The position numbers and the translations under genes were made by a program. This document shows, piece after piece, positions 1 through 5,158 of a stretch of 11,083 nt of DNA; within the stretch, counting starts at the first letter, position 1; each line of letters begins with the position of its first letter. Below the pieces are notes generated by a model. The model was not told where the DNA came from. It searched no databases and was given only the letters and a program-made list of their open reading frames with translations. The DNA is from Syntrophaceae bacterium CG2_30_49_12. Lineage in GTDB: Bacteria; Desulfobacterota; Syntrophia; Syntrophales; CG2-30-49-12. The DNA lies in the NCBI GenBank assembly GCA_001873675.1, contig MNZP01000011.1, positions 1 through 11,083 on the forward strand. The letters are read 5' to 3'.

Positions 1-166
1 GGCTTAAACGCTCCGAAATGAGATCATCATAGCTCTTGAGAATTTCTTCCAATATCCGAAGCATTAAATGATCTCTAAGCTCTTTTAATCTATATACTAT
101 TTCATTTAAATTAACTTTTCCTATTGCCAGATCATACTGAAGTGTTATAGTAATTTCTCGTTTCAT
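1..166 (-). CDS. Partial leftward gene, possible transposase N-terminus
   Basis: An open frame starts at ATG 166 and runs off the left edge, giving 55 codons without a stop. The start is preceded by a purine-rich ribosome-binding site (AAAGGAAAGAG, about 5 nt from the ATG). The protein begins MKREITITLQYDLAIGK and continues as a charged, helix-rich stretch (residues about 20-55, with LKELRDHLMLRILEEILKSY). A beta-strand followed by long amphipathic helices resembles the N-terminus of some DDE transposases (ISLre2/UPF0236-like or ISKra4-like). That is only a resemblance, because no catalytic motif lies inside the window. Its RBS and the first bases of its start codon are buried in the inverted repeat at 165-225, a feature known from several IS elements. 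It could also be an unrelated helical protein. Confidence 0.4.
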   Translation of the reverse strand, partial: MKREITITLQYDLAIGKVNLNEIVYRLKELRDHLMLRILEEILKSYDDLISERLS

Positions 167-225
167 CACGGTCTCTTTCCTTTCGGTTTTTGTTTCCAAA
201 CATAACCTTAGAAAGAGATCGTGAT
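165..225 (-). repeat. 15-bp inverted repeat enclosing the RBS of the leftward gene
   Basis: Arms at 165-179 and 211-225 match at 14 of 15 positions, separated by 31 nt. On the minus strand the distal arm carries GAAAGAGA and leads straight into the ATG at 166. A leftward transcript starting beyond 225 would therefore fold the Shine-Dalgarno sequence and the AU of the start codon into a stem. A transcript starting inside the loop would leave them free. This is the arrangement used by some IS elements to resist read-through expression. The function is inferred; the repeat itself is seen directly. Confidence 0.6.
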
Positions 226-318
226 TTAATCAATTTTTAAATATGCCACAACTTTTGAACGTTACCAATTGATTTCGATGTCTTCAAGGAAATAATCCTT
301 CGGCGAAAAACAGAAAAT

Positions 319-654
319 GTGACTCCGAATGATGTGCTCCGTGAGCTTTTTGGTCTTGACCCTAAGCGCGAAGGCCATGTCTCTGATTCTTCGGAGGAAG
401 TTCCATGGGTTACGAAGGGTGTAACATTTCCGAATGGCACCGAATTTCGGGCAACACACAAGGGCAAAATGTTTAATGGTACCGTCCAAAGTGGAGCTTT
501 AGTGGTCAGCGGAACAAGGTTTTTATCCCCTTCTGCCGCCGCAGTATCGATTACTGGAAATTCGGTTAATGGCTGGATTTTTTGGGAGTGCAAAATTCCT
601 GGTCAGGACGGGTGGCGCTTGATCAAGAACCTCAGAAAAAAGCGATCTTTGTGA
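319..654 (+). CDS. Small RAMA-domain-like protein, start probably damaged
   Basis: The 111-residue frame from GTG 319 ends in a recognisable RAMA-like module (restriction enzyme adenine methylase associated). A beta-rich stretch at residues 34-68 (KGVTFPNGTEFRATHKGK...) is followed by LSPSAAA (69-75) and VNGWIFW (83-89), the family hallmarks. In known proteins this domain is often attached to DNA modification enzymes or stands alone; binding of modified DNA has been proposed. The GTG at 319 has no ribosome-binding site, and the same frame is open and protein-like back to 259, encoding LPIDFDVFKEIILRRK, which looks like a ribbon-helix-helix-type N-terminus. An in-frame TGA at 256-258 closes it. 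An ATG at 243 in another frame reads MPQLLNVT and would join naturally after a small indel near 260-268. The gene is therefore either N-terminally shortened or a frameshifted pseudogene. It lies in the accessory edge beside toxin/immunity remnants. Confidence 0.6.
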   Translation: MTPNDVLRELFGLDPKREGHVSDSSEEVPWVTKGVTFPNGTEFRATHKGKMFNGTVQSGALVVSGTRFLSPSAAAVSITGNSVNGWIFWECKIPGQDGWRLIKNLRKKRSL

Positions 655-731
655 ACCACGGCAACTCAATCCAGCGAATTGGCAATTGAAACGCCGATGC
701 TCTGCTTGAGTGTTAACGGATTTTTAAATAG

Positions 732-977
732 AGAGGAAGCAAACAGATTCCTGGGCTGACAAAAGAGCTTATTGCTCGATCTCGGGTCATTGCAAAAGGT
801 CGACGTATACGTGGCTTAGAGAGACTCCTTCGGGAGCATGGGGGAAAACCCCCAATGTGGACTAAGAAGATCAGTCCCGCTGTTGAGATTGATGGGGATT
901 TGTATGAATATCACTGGTATGAACACCATGGAATTGGAAGATTAGAGATAAAGAAAAAGAAGGTGAGAGATTTATGA
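732..977 (+). pseudogene. C-terminal remnant of a polymorphic-toxin-like protein
   Basis: An open stretch of 81 codons follows an in-frame TAG (729-731) and ends at TGA 975-977. It reads like conserved protein throughout: IPGLTKELIARSR, then RIRGLERLLREHGGKPPMW, then EIDGDLYEYHWYEHHGIGR, then a lysine-rich tail. The W-K, E-x-H-W-Y-E and G-I-G-R pattern resembles the C-terminal tips of RHS/polymorphic toxin proteins, which are normally the end of a much larger secreted protein. I cannot name the toxin family. No credible start codon or RBS precedes it; the only in-frame ATG (855) would leave 40 residues. I infer that the 5' part was lost by recombination. The stop overlaps the ATG of the next gene by 4 nt (ATGA), as for a toxin and its immunity gene. 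Confidence 0.55.
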
Positions 978-1300
978 TTGTAAAACTTAAAGAGAAAAAT
1001 CCTGACTACCCGGATCTTACTCAAGATCAGCATTATTTCGTTATTGGAATCGAAGCGGATGATTACCGGATATTGAATGATTATGGCAAGCCGTATCTCT
1101 ATCCTCCGAATTTGTTTGACGTCATAGATTCGCACGAACCAAGTATTTGGATCACTGAATATGGAGATGATGGCGAACGTTATTCATATCCACCATCGCT
1201 GAATGAAGTAGGATTTTTTGAAGATTATTTTGATGGGAAAGATGAGGCTCTCTGTCGGTTTTGGCATGTCGTAAACAAAAGCCTTTCTGAAGCGGCATGA
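974..1300 (+). CDS. Probable immunity protein of a lost toxin (small acidic protein)
   Basis: This encodes 108 residues from ATG 974, with GAAGGTGAGAG upstream as ribosome-binding site and a 4-nt overlap with the toxin remnant. The protein is acidic, rich in Asp, Glu, Tyr and Trp, has no signal peptide or membrane segment, and contains no catalytic motif I recognise. Recognisable stretches are FVIGIEADDYRILNDYGKPYLYPPNLFDVID (residues about 22-52, quoted only as a landmark), WITEYGDDGERYSYPP (about 58-73) and a C-terminal helix. Small, acidic, aromatic-rich proteins encoded directly behind a toxin tip are typical immunity proteins, which bind and block the toxin in the cytoplasm. The role is inferred from context. 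The gene is intact while its toxin is truncated, so it would be an orphan immunity gene. It ends 21 nt before the attC-like site and in the same orientation, as a cassette gene would. Confidence 0.65.
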   Translation: MIVKLKEKNPDYPDLTQDQHYFVIGIEADDYRILNDYGKPYLYPPNLFDVIDSHEPSIWITEYGDDGERYSYPPSLNEVGFFEDYFDGKDEALCRFWHVVNKSLSEAA

Positions 1301-1321
1301 ACTTGGCTGTAACTATCGAAC

Positions 1322-1450
1322 CGCTAACAAAGGCATGAAGATGGACGGGCTATATCTTGCGGTTTTTCGGAATCTTGGTTGAATCCTGCCGAGGTGCCTT
1401 CTTAATTTTCCGGGGTTGTACTCGCCCGCCACTTATGCCTGGCGTTGTCC
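1322..1450 (+). other. attC-like integron cassette recombination site
   Basis: Two arms, 1332-1350 and 1424-1439, pair over 16 bp with no mismatch. The left arm carries three extra single bases (G1337, A1341 and A1345), all on the same side. Outside the arms lie CGCTAAC (1322-1328, matching RYYYAAC at 6 of 7) and GTTGTCC (1444-1450, matching GTTRRRY at 5 of 7), separated from the stem by short unpaired spacers (AAA and TGGC). This matches the folded attC plan: R boxes, spacer, L stem with extrahelical bases on one side, and a variable terminal loop of 73 nt. The length of 129 bp is close to Vibrio-type repeats. Deviations are the imperfect R' box and the identity of the first extrahelical base. 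The orientation agrees with the upstream 974-1300 gene being the cassette gene. No integrase is in the window. Confidence 0.6.
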
Positions 1451-1473
1451 GAATCTGTAGATGTTACATGGCA

Positions 1474-2211
1474 CTAGAGGAAAAGCCCGCCATCCACACC
1501 AATGATCTGTCCTGTAATGTAACTGGCCTCATCGGAGGCGATAAAGATAAACATCGGCGGAATTTCCCTCGGCTCCGACATCCTCCCCAATGCCCGGGAG
1601 GCAACTATCTTCTTGAAGACCTCCTCAGGGATATTGTCGTACATCCTGGTTTTATGGGAGGGAGAAACAACATTGACGGTTATATTATATCTCCCCAGTT
1701 CTTTCGCACAAGTCTTGGTAAAGGCAATCACACCTGCCTTAGCGGCGCTGTAGTTTGCCTGCCCTATATTCCCCGACCTTCCTGAGGCAGAGGCTACATT
1801 TATTATTCTTCCATACCGTTGCTCAATCATATACCCTATGGCTGCCTTGGTGCATGTAAAGACCCCTTTCAAATCCACAGATATTACGGAGTCCCAATCC
1901 TCTTCGGTCATCTTAATGAGTAATCTATCCCTTGTAACCGCGGCGTTGTTCACCAGCACATCTATCCTGCCAAAATTATCAATAGCTGTCCGGATGATCC
2001 TCTGTCCCCCCTCCATAGTGACAACGGAATCGTAGCTGGCCACTGCCTGTCCACCGGATGCCTGAATCTCTCTTACAACCTCATCAACAGGCTTGGGAGT
2101 TGTGCCATTGATCACCACCTTCGCTCCCTCTTTTGTCATTTCCAATGCCACCAATTTTCCCATGCCGCGACTGGAACCGGTAATTACCGCAACCTTGCCC
2201 TTTAATTTCAT
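1474..2211 (-). CDS. SDR-family oxidoreductase, FabG-like
   Basis: This is a 245-residue classical short-chain dehydrogenase/reductase. The NAD(P)-binding glycine motif TGSSRGMG is at residues 11-18, NNAA at 88-91, and catalytic Ser141, Tyr154 and Lys158 lie in SASG...YSAAK. The length and the C-terminal GQIIGVDGG (234-242) are those of 3-oxoacyl-ACP reductases and related acyl-CoA or sugar dehydrogenases. The substrate cannot be fixed from sequence. The position of the usual fourth catalytic residue, Asn, is Asp113 (SVDLKG), a variation also seen in other SDRs. I chose ATG 2211: it gives the standard MKLKGKVAVITG start and has GGGAG about 8 nt upstream, whereas a TTG at 2232 would add seven unlikely residues. 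It is the last gene of the leftward pyr operon, 78 nt after pyrD, with a mobile 24-nt repeat in that gap. Confidence 0.85.
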   Translation of the reverse strand: MKLKGKVAVITGSSRGMGKLVALEMTKEGAKVVINGTTPKPVDEVVREIQASGGQAVASYDSVVTMEGGQRIIRTAIDNFGRIDVLVNNAAVTRDRLLIKMTEEDWDSVISVDLKGVFTCTKAAIGYMIEQRYGRIINVASASGRSGNIGQANYSAAKAGVIAFTKTCAKELGRYNITVNVVSPSHKTRMYDNIPEEVFKKIVASRALGRMSEPREIPPMFIFIASDEASYITGQIIGVDGGLFL

Positions 2212-2234
2212 CGTCTTTCTCTCCCGTTTCAAAA

Positions 2235-2258
2235 GTAACTATTCAGCCATGACAGGCG
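2235..2258. repeat. Copy 1 of a perfect 24-nt dispersed repeat
   Basis: The 24 bases starting GTAACTATTCAGCCATGACA are identical to 7632-7655. The core ACTATTCAGCCA also occurs at 6948-6959, the outer end of the GxxExxY mini-element. This copy lies between pyrD and the fabG-like gene, just upstream of the latter's ribosome-binding site. The flanks of the two perfect copies share nothing further. It is probably a solo end or scar of a mobile element family. Confidence 0.8.
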
Positions 2259-2289
2259 AGATGCCTTTCCTACTGTGTTGTATAACCAC

Positions 2290-3249
2290 TTACGACGTAG
2301 GACAGCCGTCTCTGAGCGTCCCGATCAGATCGTTAATGTCTGTTATATGATGTCTCTTCAGATAATTGTCAATGCCTTCAAGGATATCCAGTGTGGCACG
2401 GGGATTGATAAAACTTGCCGTGCCGATTTGCACGGCCCTGGCCCCAACAATCAGGAACTCAAGGACATCGTTCGCATCCATAATGCCCCCCACCCCGATG
2501 ACGGGGATAGATACCCTCTTGACAACTTCCCAGACCATCGAGAGGGCAATCGGTCTTATGGCCGGACCGGACAGTCCACCGGTAATGTTTTTGAGATGGG
2601 GCACCCTCTGTTCAACATCAACAGACATCCCGGTCAAGGTATTGATGAGGGAGACAGCGTCGGCCCCTGCTGCCTCAACACTTTCGGCAATTTCGGCAAT
2701 ATCTCCTGCATTGGGTGTCAGCTTGACAATAACGGGGAGGTCTGTGAGACTCTTTACCCCACCCGTTACCTCATAAGCCGTATCGGGATGAGCACCAAAG
2801 GCAATGCCTCCCTTCTTGACGTTGGGACAGGAGATGTTGATTTCCAGACCATGGACCCCTTCCGCAGCGCTCAGTATTGCGGCAATTTTTTTATATTCAT
2901 CAATGGTTTCGCCAAAGATATTGGCGATGATGGCCACATCGAAGGGCCGCAGAAAGGGGAGTTTTTCATCAATGAAAGCCCTTACACCCACATTCTCCAT
3001 TCCGATGGCGTTGAGCATCCCGCAGGGGGTCTCCATAATTCGTGGCGGCGGGTTTCCTTTCCTTGGTTCCAGGGATAATCCTTTGACAATCAGGGCGCCT
3101 AACCGGTTGAGATCTATATACGGCGCATACTCTTTCCCGTAACCAAAAGTTCCCGATGCCGTCATCACGGGGTTCTTGAGGATCAGGCCACCTATGTCAA
3201 CTGCCACCACCGGTTCAGAATTATTTATTTGCTCCGTCTTGCTTTTCAC
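2290..3249 (-). CDS. pyrD: Dihydroorotate dehydrogenase class 1B, catalytic subunit
   Basis: PyrD oxidises dihydroorotate to orotate in pyrimidine synthesis, using FMN; in class 1B it passes electrons through PyrK to NAD. The 319-residue protein is a single TIM barrel of family length. Visible landmarks are NPVMTASGTFGYG (26-38), the catalytic base Cys141 in NISCPNVKKGG (a Cys at this position marks class 1), KLTPN (176-180), GGLSGPAI (224-231) and the phosphate-binding GVGGI (252-256). The start is GTG 3249, only 13 nt behind the pyrK stop and without a strong ribosome-binding site, so translation is probably coupled to pyrK. The adjacent pyrK confirms the 1B assignment. Cytoplasmic. High confidence in function; the exact start is less sure. 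Confidence 0.95.
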   Translation of the reverse strand: MKSKTEQINNSEPVVAVDIGGLILKNPVMTASGTFGYGKEYAPYIDLNRLGALIVKGLSLEPRKGNPPPRIMETPCGMLNAIGMENVGVRAFIDEKLPFLRPFDVAIIANIFGETIDEYKKIAAILSAAEGVHGLEINISCPNVKKGGIAFGAHPDTAYEVTGGVKSLTDLPVIVKLTPNAGDIAEIAESVEAAGADAVSLINTLTGMSVDVEQRVPHLKNITGGLSGPAIRPIALSMVWEVVKRVSIPVIGVGGIMDANDVLEFLIVGARAVQIGTASFINPRATLDILEGIDNYLKRHHITDINDLIGTLRDGCPTS

Positions 3250-3262
3250 GAGAGATACCGGG

Positions 3263-4090
3263 TCAGTTCCAGATGATTTCGCGTATATCGAAAATGGGGC
3301 CGTCCTGACATGCGCGCCTGTACCTTGTTTTATCTCCCACAGCTTTTACGTGGATGGCACAGCCGAGACAGGCGCCCACCCCACAAGCCATGCGCTCCTC
3401 CACCGATACCTGGCAGGAGATGGGACGATCCCCCAGAAGCTTAGCCAACCGTTTCATCATGGCGGGAGGACCACAGGCATAGATAACGGAGTCACCATGC
3501 AGGTAAGATTCCATGTCATCTGCTAAGAGTTCCGTAACGAAACCGTGATAACCACTGCTGCCGTCATCAGTACTGATTTTAACATCTGTGCAGGTCTCTT
3601 GCAGTCTATCCATTCCCACAATATGATCGGCGCTCTTTGCCCCCAGATAAGCGATTATCCTCAGACGATCATTTATCGGGAGTTTCCTGTAATGAGAAGC
3701 GAGGAACGACAGGGGGACAACGCCGATCCCTCCCGCAAGGAGGACAATTTTTTTCATTTCCGGAAAAATATCAAATCCATGGCCCAGGGGACCCAAAATT
3801 TCGAGATATTCTCCTGATTTCAGGCGAGACAGGGCAATCGTACCTCTGCCCGTGGTTCTGTAGAGCAACTCAATTACCGGGGCGGTTTTATCCCGAGCAA
3901 AGGCGTAGATACTAAAGGGTCTCCCCAGGAGGAGATCCCTTCTGTCCCTCACTCTTACCATGACAAACTGACCGGGCAGAGGTGTCGCCAGAGATTCCGG
4001 CAGTTTTACGGACATTAAAAAAAAATACCGGGGGACCAATTCCCGGTTCTGGACGATCTGGCCGACCAACAAAGACATGACATCACTCAT
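3263..4090 (-). CDS. pyrK: Dihydroorotate dehydrogenase electron-transfer subunit
   Basis: PyrK is the FAD and [2Fe-2S] subunit that carries electrons from PyrD's FMN to NAD+. The 275 residues show a ferredoxin-reductase-like fold: FAD-binding GRPFSIY (56-62), a nucleotide-binding LLAGGIGVVPL (117-127), IYACGPPAMM (203-212), and a C-terminal cluster motif with Cys236, Cys241, Cys244 and Cys261 (C-x4-C-x2-C-x16-C), as expected for PyrK. The ATG at 4090 overlaps the end of rimI by 8 nt, indicating translational coupling; a second ATG four codons later is also possible. It is followed directly by pyrD, so the two subunits are made together. Confidence 0.95.
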   Translation of the reverse strand: MSDVMSLLVGQIVQNRELVPRYFFLMSVKLPESLATPLPGQFVMVRVRDRRDLLLGRPFSIYAFARDKTAPVIELLYRTTGRGTIALSRLKSGEYLEILGPLGHGFDIFPEMKKIVLLAGGIGVVPLSFLASHYRKLPINDRLRIIAYLGAKSADHIVGMDRLQETCTDVKISTDDGSSGYHGFVTELLADDMESYLHGDSVIYACGPPAMMKRLAKLLGDRPISCQVSVEERMACGVGACLGCAIHVKAVGDKTRYRRACQDGPIFDIREIIWN

Positions 4091-4580
4091 GGGGGATCTT
4101 CTTTAGACATTCTTCCAGGCACGCCCACATGATCAGGGCATCTTCCCGCGGATCAGAATAATAGAGAGGTCTTATTCCCCTGACCACAAAACCGAGCTTT
4201 TCGTACAAATTTCTGGCGCCTTCATTCGAGCGGCGTACCTCAAGAGTAGCCCACACAGCCCCTTTGGCACAGGAAAGTCTGATCATCTCCGTCACTAATT
4301 TCGAGGCAACTCCGGTTCTTCTTAAATCCTTCCTCACTGCAATGTTATGAAGATGAGCTTCCCCGGCAGCGATCCAGAAATTCATGTAACCGGCAATTTT
4401 TTTTCCTTCTTTTTCCTCTATCTTTGCCACCAGATTACATGACATCGTCGAATATAGTTCCTGCAAAAACATCCCCTCCGACCATGGTGCAGGAAAAGAA
4501 TCCCGTTCAATGGATAAAACCTCTTCCATATCATCTACCGTCATGTATGTGATCTCAATAGCCGCCTTACTTAAGTTCAA
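4083..4580 (-). CDS. rimI: Ribosomal protein S18-alanine N-acetyltransferase-like (RimI)
   Basis: This is a GNAT-fold acetyltransferase of 165 residues. An N-terminal strand and helix (IEITYMTVDDMEEVLSIE, 8-25) lead to SFPAPWSEGMF (28-38), a RimI signature. The acetyl-CoA-binding loop is RRTGVA (87-92), followed by LEVRRSNEGARNLYEKLGF (113-131, landmark) and the family's C-terminal YYSDPREDALIM (140-151). RimI acetylates the N-terminal alanine of ribosomal protein S18; in many bacteria relatives have broader substrates, so the target is inferred. The start is TTG 4580, which overlaps the EIIA stop (TTGA, 4 nt). It must lie upstream of Met13, because the first beta-strand begins before it. Coupled translation on both sides places it firmly in the operon. 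Confidence 0.88.
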   Translation of the reverse strand: MNLSKAAIEITYMTVDDMEEVLSIERDSFPAPWSEGMFLQELYSTMSCNLVAKIEEKEGKKIAGYMNFWIAAGEAHLHNIAVRKDLRRTGVASKLVTEMIRLSCAKGAVWATLEVRRSNEGARNLYEKLGFVVRGIRPLYYSDPREDALIMWACLEECLKKIPHE

Positions 4581-4987
4581 CTGGTTTTTTTACTTAATAT
4601 CTCACTGGCCAGGTATATATTTTTCCTGCCGTATTCCTTTATATAACAGGCAAAATCATTAAGGCTCATCCCCTCTTTTCTCACATTGGAAAGCTTAAGC
4701 AGCATGGGAAGATTAACGCCGGTGACTACTTCCACCTTTCCCTCTTTCAGGAAAGATAGAGAGAGATTGGAAGGGGTGCCTCCGAAAAGATCTGTGAGAA
4801 TCAAAACACCCTGCCCCTGATCCAGTTTCTTTATCGCTGTACCGATTTCTTTCTTCAATTCCTCTACACTTTTTGTCTGATCTACCGAGACATAATACAC
4901 ACCTTTTAAGTTGCCCTCGATCAACTCAGCGGCTCGTATCAACTCATTTCCTAAGTTCCCATGAGTTGTAATCAACACACCTATCAT
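4577..4987 (-). CDS. PTS EIIA component, mannose/fructose family
   Basis: The 136 residues match the EIIA-Man fold. The protein begins MIGVLITTHGNLG, with His9 as the predicted phosphorylation site, and carries the family loop LTDLFGGTPSN (64-74). In the PTS, EIIA takes phosphate from HPr and passes it to EIIB. Here no EIIB, EIIC or EIID gene adjoins it and the downstream genes are rimI and pyrKD. A regulatory phospho-sensor role, as proposed for incomplete PTS systems in related bacteria, is therefore more likely than sugar uptake; this is inference. The ATG at 4987 has a very strong ribosome-binding site (GGAGGGGG about 10 nt upstream). It is the first gene of the leftward operon, and a TTGACA promoter lies upstream at 5026-5054. 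Confidence 0.88.
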   Translation of the reverse strand: MIGVLITTHGNLGNELIRAAELIEGNLKGVYYVSVDQTKSVEELKKEIGTAIKKLDQGQGVLILTDLFGGTPSNLSLSFLKEGKVEVVTGVNLPMLLKLSNVRKEGMSLNDFACYIKEYGRKNIYLASEILSKKTS

Positions 4988-5025
4988 ACTCTTTTACCCC
5001 CTCCATAGAGTACGTTCGCTACGGT

Positions 5026-5054
5026 AAACTAATTGATTATTGACCTATTGTCAA
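5026..5054 (-). promoter_or_regulatory. Putative sigma70-type promoter of the EIIA-rimI-pyrKD operon
   Basis: On the minus strand a perfect -35 TTGACA (5054-5049) is followed after 17 nt by TAGTTT (5031-5026), a weak -10. The -35 is also one arm of a TTGAC-5-GTCAA palindrome (5040-5054), so a regulator could occlude it. The promoter lies about 40 nt upstream of the EIIA start. The -10 is poor, so this is tentative. Confidence 0.45.
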
Positions 5055-5055
5055 G

Positions 5056-5077
5056 GTTTCTCGTCATCATGAGAAAC
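5056..5077. promoter_or_regulatory. 7-bp inverted repeat between divergent promoters, candidate operator
   Basis: GTTTCTC (5056-5062) and GAGAAAC (5071-5077) are perfect inverted arms around 8 nt. It sits midway between the leftward -35 (5049-5054) and the rightward -35 (5101-5106), where a shared operator would be expected. No known consensus was recognised, so the function is inferred. Confidence 0.35.
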
Positions 5078-5100
5078 GGCATCCCCGCAGATTTTTCTCC

Positions 5101-5129
5101 TTGACACATAAACAACCCTTCTCTATATA
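5101..5129 (+). promoter_or_regulatory. Putative sigma70-type promoter of pckG
   Basis: A perfect TTGACA (5101-5106), a 17-nt spacer and TATATA (5124-5129, 4 of 6 to consensus) precede the pckG start at 5159. The expected transcription start leaves a leader of about 20 nt that contains the strong ribosome-binding site GAGAGGAG. Confidence 0.6.
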
Positions 5130-5158
5130 TTCCCCGTACCCTCAGAGAGGAGAAGCGA

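Noticed and set aside
661..718. Second attC-like inverted repeat between the RAMA gene and the toxin remnant
   Set aside because: There is partial pairing (TCAA, CAG, GGC), but the spacers between R and L boxes are missing and the R' box GTTAACG breaks the consensus.
1300..1474. Intrinsic terminator for the fabG-ended operon
   Set aside because: The only strong stem here is the bulged attC-like structure, and no T-run follows it on the minus strand.
1357..1785. 142-codon rightward frame across the attC-like site and the end of the fabG-like gene
   Set aside because: Most of it is antisense to a clear SDR gene, the composition is not protein-like and there is no ribosome-binding site.
2275..3078. 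267-codon rightward frame opposite pyrD
   Set aside because: It is a shadow of the strongly conserved PyrD frame, with no recognisable domain.
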